A stretch of 64,000 nt of DNA from Parapusillimonas sp013416435 (GTDB lineage: Bacteria > Pseudomonadota > Gammaproteobacteria > Burkholderiales > Burkholderiaceae_B). The stretch spans positions 3,968,001 through 4,032,000 of the forward strand of contig NZ_CP197474.1 of assembly GCF_052180245.1 (NCBI RefSeq), read 5' to 3'. The notes below the pieces were generated by a model that did not search any database, had not been told where the DNA came from, and worked only from the letters and a program-made list of their open reading frames with translations. The first letter of the stretch is position 1, and each line of letters starts with the position of its first letter. A program made the translations under genes and the position numbers. Shown piece after piece: positions 34,694-43,493 of this stretch.

Positions 34694-35338
34694 ATGTCTC
34701 CTTTTTTCAAAGACCGTAAAGATGCCGGGCGGCAATTGGGCAACGCCATGCCCAAAGTCTATCGAGGACGCGAAGACGTCGTCGTGTTGGGCCTGCCGCG
34801 CGGCGGCGTACCTCTTGCCGAACAGGTGGCCAGAGCTCTGGACGCCCCCATGGATGTGCTGGTGGTCCGGAAGCTGGGCGTGCCAGGCCACAAGGAGTAC
34901 GCCATGGGCGCCATCGCGCCGGGCGGCATCATGATTCTGGACGAGCGCGTGGTCCATGCCATGGGCTTGTCGCGCGAGGCGGTGGACGCGGTCAAGGAAG
35001 CGGAGCGAGAAGAACTCGATCGCCGCCAGCACCGCTATCGCGCCGGCCGCCCCGCCCTCGCGCTGGCCGGCAAGACCGTCGTTCTCGTGGACGACGGTCT
35101 TGCCACCGGCTCGACCATGCGGGCAGCGGTGGCGGCGGCGCGCAAGTACGATGCGGCGGCAGTGGTGGTCGCCGTGCCCGTCTCCTCGTCCGAGGCCTGC
35201 GACGCGCTGGCGGCCCAAGTCGATGAAATCGTCTGCCTGTTTACCCCACCGCAGTTTCAAGCGGTCGGAAAATGGTATGCATCGTTTCCGCAAACCAGCG
35301 ATGAAGAAGTAAGCGACATTCTCGTCAGAACGAACTAG
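34694..35338 (+). CDS. phosphoribosyltransferase-family protein
   Basis: A 214-residue type I PRTase-fold protein: VVLGLPRGGVPLAEQVARAL at the N terminus, LVVRKLGVPGHKEYAMGAIA, and the PRPP loop VVLVDDGLATGSTMRAAVAA (residues ~130-150). These GLPRGG-type proteins are separate from the standard purine/pyrimidine enzymes and their substrate is not known. Convergent with the next gene, only five bases away. Confidence 0.88.
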   Translation: MSPFFKDRKDAGRQLGNAMPKVYRGREDVVVLGLPRGGVPLAEQVARALDAPMDVLVVRKLGVPGHKEYAMGAIAPGGIMILDERVVHAMGLSREAVDAVKEAEREELDRRQHRYRAGRPALALAGKTVVLVDDGLATGSTMRAAVAAARKYDAAAVVVAVPVSSSEACDALAAQVDEIVCLFTPPQFQAVGKWYASFPQTSDEEVSDILVRTN

Positions 35339-35343
35339 CGCGC

Positions 35344-36699
35344 TCAAGATTCCGCGTCGTCGACTTGCGCCCAGAATGAGCGCTTCCGGCCGTGCTTGGC
35401 TTGCAAATGCTGATAGAAAGCTTCGTGCTTTTCCAGGGCTTTCCAGTCGACGATGAGAGGAGCCAATTTTGCCAGTTGGCGTAAATATACGCCGCCATGA
35501 CGATATGCTTTTGCCGCGCCGCGCTCGAGCAAAGACACCAGGAGCGCTCTGAAAATGATGGTGGCCGCCAATAAATGCCCTTGAGACTTCAGGGCACGGG
35601 CCAGTCCGGGCAGGTAGGAATAGTCTCGCCCGTCTATCTGCCCTGCGTGCTGTTCGACATATTGTGCGCACCGAGCCGCATTGTCCGTCTGGAATAGAAA
35701 ATCAGCATCGATCAGCGAAAACGCCGAGCTTGCCTGAATGCGTTCGACCTCCCGTGCAATGACCTCCTCACGCCGGGATGGGCCAATGACTTCCAGCAAA
35801 CGGTCGAGCCCCGCCATGTCTGGGCAGCGATTGAAAATACCCCATGCAACCGTCTCGGCATCTGCTTTCCGACCCGTTTGTTGATAGATCTTGAGGCGCA
35901 ATTGATCGCGGCGACCTAGTTGAAACAAGTCATCGGCAGCAACCTGGTCCAGCATTTCCAACGCTCTGGCATGATCGCCCCCTGCAAGATGGACTTCGGC
36001 CATGTCAGCCCGTGCAGCAGCGCCAAGTGTTTCCGACGTGGCACATCGTATGTGCTCGAACAGTGCGCCATCGTTCAGGAAGGACGCCATGGTTTCTGCC
36101 ATGTTAGACCAGTGAAACCGGCGATGGGGATCGCTGTCAGCCAAGGCACATGCCAGGTTATCCTCCGCAAACGACCGCATTTCGGGCTCGGTCAACCATT
36201 CGTGCGCATAGTTCAGGAGATTGTCGCGCACCCCATATTCATCGCTTGCAATCAGTATCCTGAGTCTTGCCAGCAGGCCTTCCTTGTCGGTGAGCCCTTT
36301 CGCATAGCGTTGAAAGAGCTCCGGCGCTTCGATGCGATAAATATCGCCAATATCTCCATCGGAATCGTCGCAACGTCCAAACACGGCAGCGTCCGCCTCG
36401 TAAAAACGAAGCACCAAATCAACGCCCAGTTCGGGATCCTGAATAGACGAAGAAATATCGCTCAGTATCATGTGCAGCTTGGAGGCAAGCACGTCAACAG
36501 ACCGCCAATCGTAGTAACGATCGCCACGATACAGCGATTTGAGCTGGCCCTCGATCCGCGACTTCGCGCTACCGGCCGGGGCAAGCAGGCGCTTTAGAAG
36601 CGCCTCAGCCATGCCGTCCCGACTGGCGAGCTCCAACAAGGCTTCGGCGAGCACCTCGGCGCCCAGCTTGCGTAATTTTTCTTTCCGATCATTCACCAT
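35344..36699 (-). CDS. DUF6880-family protein
   Basis: A 451-residue soluble, largely helical protein without signal or membrane segments. KLRKLGAEVLAEALLELASR at the start and a repeated-helix (TPR-like) character through the middle (ARADMAEVHLAGGDHARALE) fit the DUF6880 family as I recall it. Function is unknown. It starts at 36699 and has no close partner genes. Confidence 0.65.
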   Translation of the reverse strand: MVNDRKEKLRKLGAEVLAEALLELASRDGMAEALLKRLLAPAGSAKSRIEGQLKSLYRGDRYYDWRSVDVLASKLHMILSDISSSIQDPELGVDLVLRFYEADAAVFGRCDDSDGDIGDIYRIEAPELFQRYAKGLTDKEGLLARLRILIASDEYGVRDNLLNYAHEWLTEPEMRSFAEDNLACALADSDPHRRFHWSNMAETMASFLNDGALFEHIRCATSETLGAAARADMAEVHLAGGDHARALEMLDQVAADDLFQLGRRDQLRLKIYQQTGRKADAETVAWGIFNRCPDMAGLDRLLEVIGPSRREEVIAREVERIQASSAFSLIDADFLFQTDNAARCAQYVEQHAGQIDGRDYSYLPGLARALKSQGHLLAATIIFRALLVSLLERGAAKAYRHGGVYLRQLAKLAPLIVDWKALEKHEAFYQHLQAKHGRKRSFWAQVDDAES

Positions 36700-36753
36700 A
36701 GATGCTTATCATAAACAAATCATGGCGGCCCGGGCACCGCCATGCGCTATGGT

Positions 36754-37173
36754 CTACAACAAGCGAGAATTGTCGGGATAAGCGGTGCCGTAATAATCGT
36801 GGATCTGCCGACCCCAGGTCTGGTCCGCCATATCCGGCCAGTCGTCCTTGTCGAACCCGGGCGCGTTCTTCAGGCGCTCCTTGTCGACATCAAGGATGAA
36901 CCGATGGTTCACAGGATCCAATTTCAGGGCCGCCCATGGCACGGCAAACAGCTTTTCACCCATGCCGAGGAATCCGCCAAACGAAAGCACTGCGTAGGAA
37001 ACCCTGCCCGAGGCAACATCCAGCATGATTTCCTTGATGTCGCCCAGATCCTCTTCTTGGACGTTATAGACATCGTTGCCGATCAGCGTTGAAGCACCCA
37101 TGGTCTCGGGCCCCGGACCAGTTGAATCGTAGCGCTTGTACATTCCATAAGTATCACGTTCGATATAGCTCAT
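36754..37173 (-). CDS. PRC-barrel domain protein
   Basis: A 139-residue protein with an 80-residue PRC-barrel: STLIGNDVYNVQEEDLGDIK, VSYAVLSFGGFLGMGEKLFA. Barrel proteins of this sort are often stress-linked and membrane-associated. AAGGAG 7 bases upstream sets the start at 37173. Confidence 0.88.
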   Translation of the reverse strand: MSYIERDTYGMYKRYDSTGPGPETMGASTLIGNDVYNVQEEDLGDIKEIMLDVASGRVSYAVLSFGGFLGMGEKLFAVPWAALKLDPVNHRFILDVDKERLKNAPGFDKDDWPDMADQTWGRQIHDYYGTAYPDNSRLL

Positions 37174-37255
37174 TTGCAGCTCCTTGCTGTTGGTTTCATG
37201 GCCGCTACGCCAAGCTCGCCGGCAGCTTGGTATAGCGGTATTCAAGAACCCTTCA

Positions 37256-37440
37256 GCAGTTTTCGTGCCACGAATCATGCGGTGCGTTCAAGATGGCGGA
37301 CATTTGCTTGTCGAAGTCATAGCGCCCCATCAGGTTCACCACGGCGTAGCTGTCCTGCGTGGCGGTAACCGTCTTGCCCAGGTCCCAGGGTGTCGCGGTG
37401 AATTCCACCTTGCTTTGCCTGGGCGAACGTGACATGTCAA
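37256..37440 (-). pseudogene. TonB-dependent receptor, C-terminal scrap
   Basis: The frame reads KVEFTATPWDLGKTVTATQD, SYAVVNLMGRYDFDKQMSAI, LNA. This is a stretch from the last strands of a siderophore-type TonB receptor (usual form YAVVNLMARYDxNxxxxxxLNVxN). Everything before and the final strand are missing. A Fur-like box lies just upstream (37474-37492), so a once iron-regulated receptor gene has collapsed here. Confidence 0.65.
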
Positions 37441-37473
37441 ACGAGGCCGGAGAAGATTCAAACCTCGTATATT

Positions 37474-37492
37474 AACAATGATTCTCATTTGT
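37474..37492 (-). promoter_or_regulatory. Fur-like box upstream of the receptor scrap
   Basis: AACAATGATTCTCATTTGT matches the 19-base Fur pattern (GATAATGATAATCATTATC) at most positions. It overlaps the 3' end of tapT and points at the broken TonB receptor. It is probably a leftover promoter. Confidence 0.6.
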
Positions 37493-38138
37493 GTTTTGTC
37501 GCAGTTGAGTCTTGCGCGCCCGCCCCGCCCCGTTGCCGGGTCCGTTGCGCCATCGCCTGAACCTGCTGTTCCACCAACACACTAAAAGGTTTCAACAAAG
37601 GGTGAAAGTCCTGCCATGGCTCCAATATCGAGAGCGTGCGCACAATGGCCTCGATGGTGGAAACCGCAGCAGGCTCGCGCGCCTTGCGAATCCGATACGC
37701 GGAAGGTTCTCCCATCGGCAGGCTGAGCCGGGGCAAGGTGCCCAGCACTGGGTTCGCGCGGACGACCTGGCGCGCTTTGCGCCAGGTTCCGTCAGGCACG
37801 ATCAACAGCGACGCATCACCGCCTCGATACGCAGTCAACGGTCGCGACCGCGTTTCATCTTCAGTCGGAAACAACAGCCATGCCTGTCCTGCCGAAGCGA
37901 TCATGCCGTCCAGCTGTGGAAAATCCACGCCGACCAGCAATTCGGCCCGTTCCAGCCCCAATACCGCCAACCTCGCGGTATTCAAGGGGTGTTTCGCCTC
38001 ATCGGGGTGCTGCAGCACGACGACACGTGTACGATGGGACACGGCCGGTATGCAAGCACACAGGCAATGAGACATGGGCCGCTGGCAACGCGCGCAACGG
38101 AGCCGGGCCGGCTTGTCCTGCGTTTCAACGGCGCTCAA
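37485..38138 (-). CDS. tapT: tRNA-uridine aminocarboxypropyltransferase (DTW domain)
   Basis: A 217-residue DTW-domain protein that adds a 3-amino-3-carboxypropyl group from S-adenosylmethionine to uridine in tRNA (acp3U). An N-terminal Cys cluster RCARCQRPMSHCLCACI binds zinc; LQHPDEAKHPLNTARL and the signature DGTWRKARQV follow near residues 30-125. The C-terminal tail is poorly conserved and disordered. Confidence 0.88.
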   Translation of the reverse strand: MSAVETQDKPARLRCARCQRPMSHCLCACIPAVSHRTRVVVLQHPDEAKHPLNTARLAVLGLERAELLVGVDFPQLDGMIASAGQAWLLFPTEDETRSRPLTAYRGGDASLLIVPDGTWRKARQVVRANPVLGTLPRLSLPMGEPSAYRIRKAREPAAVSTIEAIVRTLSILEPWQDFHPLLKPFSVLVEQQVQAMAQRTRQRGGAGAQDSTATKHK

Positions 38139-38153
38139 GACCGAGCACTCTAT

Positions 38154-39110
38154 TCACGAGAACTTCCCCAAGGGCGGCTCGTGCACGACTTCCGTCAAGA
38201 GCCGGCGAATGCTTCGCGATACCAGTTCGACCGCACGCCCCGGGGATTTCGCCTTGCCAAAGGCTATGGAAATGGTGGACCTGACGCTCGGACCGACGAT
38301 ACGCGAGGCCTGGAGCTTCCCCGCGGCAAGCTCTTCTTCGATGGCGTGAACGGAAAGAACCACATTAAGCCCGTGATTCATCGCCAATGACTTCAATAGC
38401 ACCAGGGACTCCGACTCCAGCAAAGGCGTAAGCACGATGCCCGCGGTCCGTGCAAGGGAATCCAGTTCGCGCCGCAAGCCATTGGGATAGCTGGGCAGCA
38501 CCAGAGGCACGGACGCCAGCGCGCGAAAATCCACCGTTTCATTGGCGGTGGCGCGGTCGCCGGGTGGTCCGACAAGGTGGGCGTCGACGGTTGCGAGCGC
38601 TTCCTCCCCCGGCGGCAAAGGAAGCTTGTAGCGATAGAGCAGGCCGATATCGGCACGCCCATCGGCAAGCCATTCGACGACTTTGCCGCTGGCCCCTTCC
38701 ATGACCTTGATATGGACGTCGGGATGCGTATCACGCAGCACGGTAAATACCCGCCCCACGAGCGTGGCCGCGATGGAGGGCATCATGACCAGCGTCACGC
38801 TGCCTCTTACCACATCGGCCTGCCCGCGTATCGTCTCTTCAAGCAGCGAGGCTTCCGCCAAGAGCGCCTGAACCTGCGGATAAATCCGCAAACCGGCTTC
38901 GGACAAGCTCACGCCACGGCCGGTCCGGTTGAACAGACGCGTTCCGCATTGTTGTTCAAGGGCGCTGATCTGGCGGCTCAATGCGGCGACGTCGCTGTCC
39001 AGATGCACTGCCGCGCGGGTCAGGCTGCCCTCTTCGGCGACCACGGCAAACATCCGCAGCCGCAATAAGCTGGCTGTGGCGTCCAGCCGAATGCTGCTTG
39101 CTTTGGTCAC
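38154..39110 (-). CDS. LysR-family regulator
   Basis: A 318-residue LysR protein. The N-terminal winged helix (RLRMFAVVAEEGSLTRAAVH, LSRQISALEQQCGTRLFNRT) lies at about 17-75 and the effector domain at about 105-300. It is divergent from the deacetylase/hydrolase/amidase/TctC operon starting at 39216 and is the likely regulator of it. The 105-base gap must hold both promoters. Confidence 0.92.
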   Translation of the reverse strand: MTKASSIRLDATASLLRLRMFAVVAEEGSLTRAAVHLDSDVAALSRQISALEQQCGTRLFNRTGRGVSLSEAGLRIYPQVQALLAEASLLEETIRGQADVVRGSVTLVMMPSIAATLVGRVFTVLRDTHPDVHIKVMEGASGKVVEWLADGRADIGLLYRYKLPLPPGEEALATVDAHLVGPPGDRATANETVDFRALASVPLVLPSYPNGLRRELDSLARTAGIVLTPLLESESLVLLKSLAMNHGLNVVLSVHAIEEELAAGKLQASRIVGPSVRSTISIAFGKAKSPGRAVELVSRSIRRLLTEVVHEPPLGKFS

Positions 39111-39215
39111 GATACGGATGGTGGGCGGGTGAAATCCATGGCACAGAATATCAAATTATTGCCCTGGCATGGCAATCCGTCCCGGCTTTGATTTGATCTC
39201 ACGCGCAAGTCAGCT

Positions 39216-40145
39216 ATGACGCACACAGCAACACGCCATGCGGCCTCCCCTTCTATAGTGGCTGATCGTCCCTTCGCCCAGAGGCACAAGCCATTGAGTA
39301 CGTCCATCGTTTGCCTATCCTTTGATTTCGACGCGATTTCCTTGTGGGTCGCGCGCGGCGTCACTTCGCCCACACCGATTTCACGCGGTGAATTCGGTGT
39401 CGTGGGGACTAAGCGCATTCTCCGGCTGCTTGACCGCTACGACGTGAAAGCGACATGGTTCATTCCCGGCCATACGCTGGAAACCTATCCCGACTTGTGC
39501 CGGGAAATCCGGGACGCCGGACATGAGATCGGCCACCATGGCTGGTCGCATATCTCGCCCGTGAACATGAGCCTGGAGGAGGAGCGGGCTTCCTTGATCC
39601 GCGCCAACGAAACCATCCGCGATCTCACTGGCGCTTATGCCGCCGGCTATCGCTCGCCGGCATGGGACCTGAGCGCGAATTCGGTCGACCTGCTGATCGA
39701 ACAAGGTTTCAAGTACGACAGCAGCATGATGGCTGACGACTACACGCCTTATTTCGTGCGCCATCGCGACGTCATCGAGGCGGATCAGCCCGCCGCATTC
39801 GGGCCGACGACCTCGCTCGTGGAAATGCCCGTGAGCTGGAGCCTGGACGATTTCCCGCATTTCGAGTTCACCCGCACGCCCGCCGGGATTCTTCCCGGAC
39901 TCATGAATGCCAACGGCGTGCTGGAAAACTGGATGGAAGATTTTCTTTACATGAAGGAAAACCTGGACTGGGGCGCCGTCACTTATACCTTCCATCCGCA
40001 AGTCATAGGCCGCGGACACCGCATGCGCATGCTGGAGCGTCTGATCATCCGCCTGCTGGAAGAAGGCGCCCAATTCAGGCGCATGGCGGATGTGGTGGCA
40101 GAGCACACCGGACGCATCGATCAATTCAACTCCCAAACAGCCTGA
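39216..40145 (+). CDS. polysaccharide-deacetylase-fold amidohydrolase
   Basis: A 309-residue NodB-fold metal hydrolase: VCLSFDFDAISLW with the catalytic Asp/metal Asp (~residues 36-38), KATWFIPGHTLETYP, and the metal His pair GHEIGHHGWSH. The neighbourhood (alpha/beta hydrolase, amidase, TctC receptor) argues against cell-wall deacetylation and for ring opening of a cyclic imide or related amide, as in known cyclic imide hydrolases of this fold. The start may be later than 39216, since the first ~30 residues are not conserved-looking. Confidence 0.85.
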   Translation: MTHTATRHAASPSIVADRPFAQRHKPLSTSIVCLSFDFDAISLWVARGVTSPTPISRGEFGVVGTKRILRLLDRYDVKATWFIPGHTLETYPDLCREIRDAGHEIGHHGWSHISPVNMSLEEERASLIRANETIRDLTGAYAAGYRSPAWDLSANSVDLLIEQGFKYDSSMMADDYTPYFVRHRDVIEADQPAAFGPTTSLVEMPVSWSLDDFPHFEFTRTPAGILPGLMNANGVLENWMEDFLYMKENLDWGAVTYTFHPQVIGRGHRMRMLERLIIRLLEEGAQFRRMADVVAEHTGRIDQFNSQTA

Positions 40146-40155
40146 AAACCTTCTC

Positions 40156-40968
40156 ATGCAACATCATTTCGATCACGACGGCGTACGCTTCAATTACTAC
40201 GTGGATGACTTCACCGACCCTTGGGAGCCGGCCCCCGCCATCTTCATGCTTCATGGAGCCATGGCTAACGCCGACCGTTTCCGGCCCTGGGTTCCCGGCC
40301 TGTCCCGACAGTACAAAGTGGTCCGCATGGACATGCGCGGCCATGGGAAAAGCAGTGTCCCGGCTGCGGATGCGGAACTGTCCATGGAAATCCTGGTGAA
40401 TGACACACTGGCTCTCATGGACCATCTGGGCTGCAAAGCCGTCCACTTCGTCGGCAACTCTGCGGGAGGCTATGTGGGCCAGCATCTGGCGATGAGCCAT
40501 CCCGAAAGAATCGCCACCCTCGCCTTGTTCGGCTCCGCGCCGGGGCTGAAGAACAGCCAGGCCGGCTCATGGCTGCCCATGGTCGCTGAAAAAGGCCTGC
40601 GCAACTTTCTTGCCGACACCATCGACGATCGATTCCCGCCGCACATGATCGGAACGCCTCAGGTCGAGATGTTCCTGGACGCCCTGAGCGACAACGACGT
40701 ACCGTTCATCGGCAAGTTCGTCGGCTACATGGCGACTCAGGAATGGTCGGACCAGCTCCATCGCATCACCTGCCCGACGCTGGTCGTGGTGCCGGGAGCC
40801 GGACGCATTGGCGACACGGCGGTGTACAAACCGATGAAAGACCGCATGAGCCGTTCCGAGGTCCTGATGTACGAAGGCGAGCGCCATAGCATCTGCGAGT
40901 ACCTCCCCGACCGGTGCGTCGCTGACCTGATCAGCTTTCTGACCCGCCATCCCGGCGCCATGCAATGA
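40156..40968 (+). CDS. alpha/beta hydrolase
   Basis: A 270-residue alpha/beta-hydrolase fold protein: IFMLHGAMANADRFRPW (oxyanion region), RMDMRGHGKS, the nucleophile elbow HFVGNSAGGYVGQHLA (Ser near residue 102), a late acid after LVVVPGAGRIGD, and the His in YEGERHSICEY. It overlaps the amidase gene by ATGA, so it belongs to the same pathway. Substrate unknown. Confidence 0.9.
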   Translation: MQHHFDHDGVRFNYYVDDFTDPWEPAPAIFMLHGAMANADRFRPWVPGLSRQYKVVRMDMRGHGKSSVPAADAELSMEILVNDTLALMDHLGCKAVHFVGNSAGGYVGQHLAMSHPERIATLALFGSAPGLKNSQAGSWLPMVAEKGLRNFLADTIDDRFPPHMIGTPQVEMFLDALSDNDVPFIGKFVGYMATQEWSDQLHRITCPTLVVVPGAGRIGDTAVYKPMKDRMSRSEVLMYEGERHSICEYLPDRCVADLISFLTRHPGAMQ

Positions 40969-42431
40969 ACTGCGACGAATACCTTCGCTACGATGGCCTC
41001 GGCCTGGCCGAGCTCCTGTCATCCGGCGCCGTCACGACACGCGAGCTCATGGAATGCGCCATACGGCTTGCCCAGGACCAAGGCCAGAATCTGAATGCGA
41101 TCTGCCATCCGGAATACGACATGGCACGGGACTGGGCAAATACCTGGAAGCCCAAGGGCGTGTTTGGCGGCATACCCTTTCTTCTCAAGGACTCGGGCCT
41201 GGCCTCGAAACGGCTGGCGTCCAGCCTGGGGTCGAGGCTCTTTCGCGACACACGCTATGCCCACGACGCCACGCTGGCCGGGCGTTTTGAGGCCGCGGGA
41301 CTATTGCCCTTCGCCCGGACCACGGTACCCGAGCTTTGCATGGCGCCCACGACCGAGGCCGCGCTCTATGGCGGCCCAACCCGCAACCCATGGGATCCCG
41401 GCCGCTCCAGCGGCGGATCCAGCGGAGGAGCCGCCGTCGCCGTGGCGCTGGGCATCGTCCCGATCGCACACGGCAGCGACGGCGGCGGATCGATACGCAT
41501 CCCCGCGGCCTGCTGCGGCGTATACGGCCTCAAGCCCTCGCGGGGGCTCATTCCCATGGGGCCGTTGCGTGGTGAAGGATGGGGCGGGCTTGCTTGCGAT
41601 GGCGTTCTTACCCGTACGGTGCGCGATACAGCGGCGGTGCTGGATCAAATCGCCGGCACAGAACCAGGCGCGCCCTATGCCGCGCCTCCCACGGCCGGTT
41701 CTTACCTGAGCGCCGTACGGCAAGCGCCTGGGAAATCACTGAAAATAGCAGTGTGGCGCGAAGCCTGGGACGGCATTCCAATAAGCGATGAAGCCGCGGC
41801 CGCCCTGGAAGCCACTGTAAAGCTATGCCAATCGCTCGGCCATACCGTGGTCGACTCGGATCCGCCGCCGCTGGATTACGAAGGCTTCATCCAGGCACTG
41901 ATCCATGTCATGGCCGCCAACATCCAGGTGTCGGTCGATGCAAAGCTGGCGGCGACGGGGCAAGCTCTGCAACACGGCGACCTGGAGCCGGCCATGCTGG
42001 ATGGCTATGAAAGGGGCGCCACACTCGCTGCGGGCGACTACATCCTGGCGATACAGCGTTTCCATCATATCGGCCGCATATTTGCCGGTGCGCTTGCCGG
42101 CTTTGATCTGGTGCTGACCCCGGCGCTGACAAGCACCGCCGTCAAGCTGGGCACGATTTCGATGCGCCAGCCATCGTTCACGGAGTTTCGTCAAAAGGCC
42201 GCGCTGTACACGCCTTTTCTGGCTCCCATCAATGCAGCCGGGCTGCCGGCCGCCAGCGTGCCAGTGCATCAGAGCGCCGGCGGACTGCCGGTCGCGTGCC
42301 AAATCCTTGGCGCCTTCGGACGTGAAGACCTGATCTTGCAGCTTTCCGCACAGCTTGAAGCCATCAACCCCTGGATCCACCGCCGACCGCCGGCCAATCT
42401 CGATCAACCCACAGAGCAGCCACGCTCGTAA
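40965..42431 (+). CDS. amidase (amidase-signature family)
   Basis: A 488-residue amidase-signature enzyme with the Ser-cisSer-Lys triad: Lys in GGIPFLLKDSG, the first Ser in GRSSGGSSGGAAVAVALGIV, and the nucleophile in GSDGGGSIRIPAACCGVYGL. It cleaves an amide C-N bond, plausibly a half-amide made by the upstream deacetylase-fold enzyme. No signal peptide. Confidence 0.93.
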   Translation: MNCDEYLRYDGLGLAELLSSGAVTTRELMECAIRLAQDQGQNLNAICHPEYDMARDWANTWKPKGVFGGIPFLLKDSGLASKRLASSLGSRLFRDTRYAHDATLAGRFEAAGLLPFARTTVPELCMAPTTEAALYGGPTRNPWDPGRSSGGSSGGAAVAVALGIVPIAHGSDGGGSIRIPAACCGVYGLKPSRGLIPMGPLRGEGWGGLACDGVLTRTVRDTAAVLDQIAGTEPGAPYAAPPTAGSYLSAVRQAPGKSLKIAVWREAWDGIPISDEAAAALEATVKLCQSLGHTVVDSDPPPLDYEGFIQALIHVMAANIQVSVDAKLAATGQALQHGDLEPAMLDGYERGATLAAGDYILAIQRFHHIGRIFAGALAGFDLVLTPALTSTAVKLGTISMRQPSFTEFRQKAALYTPFLAPINAAGLPAASVPVHQSAGGLPVACQILGAFGREDLILQLSAQLEAINPWIHRRPPANLDQPTEQPRS

Positions 42432-42449
42432 TCATCTTTCGGAAGCGAT

Positions 42450-43418
42450 ATGAAAATTCTCAGAACGATATCCACCGCACTATCCATGTGTCTTTTCGCG
42501 TGCACCGCCGCCGTCGCGGCCGACTTTCCCACGCGGCCTGTAAAAGTAGTCATCCCCTATAGCGCAGGCGGGACGAGCGACATACTGGGCCGGCTGGTAC
42601 AAGGTCCGCTCTCCGAAAATTTGGGCCAGAGCGTCATCATCGAAAACAAGCCGGGCGGCGCATCGGTCATCGGTACTTCCCAGGTGGCCCGCGCCACGCC
42701 GGACGGCCACACCATACTGTTCGCGGACCTGGCACTGCTCGTCAATCCCGGCTTGATGGCCGACCTTCCTTACGACACCACCAAGGACTTCAGGGCCATC
42801 ACCGGCTTTGCGAAGGCGCCGCTTGTCCTCTTGATCAACGGCGACCTCCCTTTCAATTCGTTGCCGGAACTCATCGACTACGCCAAGAAGAACCCCGGGA
42901 AACTCAATTTCGGCTCCGGCGGCTACGGCTCATCGACGCACATCGCGGGCGAGCTGTTCAAGAAGGTCACCGGATTGGACATCATGCACGTTCCCTTCCA
43001 GGGCGTGGCGCCGGCGATGACCGCCATACTGAGCGGCCAAGTGGAGATCTACTTTGGCGGCACGACGACCGCCCTGCAGCACCTGCGCGAAAAGAGGCTG
43101 AAGGCGCTGGCGATTACCGGAAATCAACGTAATACGCTGATTCCCGACGTCCCTACCTTCAAGGAGCAAAGCGTGGACGGCATGAACGCCGACACCTATT
43201 GGGGCGTCTATGCGCCGGCCGGCACGCCGGATGCAGCGATCGTCCGGCTGAACCAGGCTTTTGAGGCAGCCATGAAAGATCCGAAGGTCAAGGAACGCGT
43301 CGATCAGTTCGGGATCGAACTGATCCACAACTCGCCTGAAGAGCAGGACAAAGCCTTCCGCCAGATGGTCGATTACTGGTCCCGTTTCATCAAGGAGACA
43401 GGCATCAAGGTTCAGTAA
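42450..43418 (+). CDS. TctC/Bug-family tripartite tricarboxylate binding protein 3
   Basis: A 322-residue periplasmic protein; signal peptide to about CTAAVAADFPTRPV, then VVIPYSAGGTSDILGRLVQG and NLGQSVIIENKPGGASVIGT. It ends the operon 39216-43418 and should bring in the amide/imide or its acid. A strong inverted repeat follows (43435-43487). Confidence 0.94.
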   Translation: MKILRTISTALSMCLFACTAAVAADFPTRPVKVVIPYSAGGTSDILGRLVQGPLSENLGQSVIIENKPGGASVIGTSQVARATPDGHTILFADLALLVNPGLMADLPYDTTKDFRAITGFAKAPLVLLINGDLPFNSLPELIDYAKKNPGKLNFGSGGYGSSTHIAGELFKKVTGLDIMHVPFQGVAPAMTAILSGQVEIYFGGTTTALQHLREKRLKALAITGNQRNTLIPDVPTFKEQSVDGMNADTYWGVYAPAGTPDAAIVRLNQAFEAAMKDPKVKERVDQFGIELIHNSPEEQDKAFRQMVDYWSRFIKETGIKVQ

Positions 43419-43434
43419 GGCGAGTTCGCATTGC

Positions 43435-43487
43435 GACGATCGGAGGGGCGGGATGCGCCTAGCGTCCAGCGCGCCCCTCCGATCGTC
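43435..43487. terminator. strong bidirectional hairpin between convergent genes
   Basis: GACGATCGGAGGGGCG and CGCCCCTCCGATCGTC pair over 16 bases around a 21-base loop. It lies between the tctC-type gene and the PLD-family gene, which converge, and so most likely stops transcription from both sides. Confidence 0.75.
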
Positions 43488-43493
43488 TATCTT

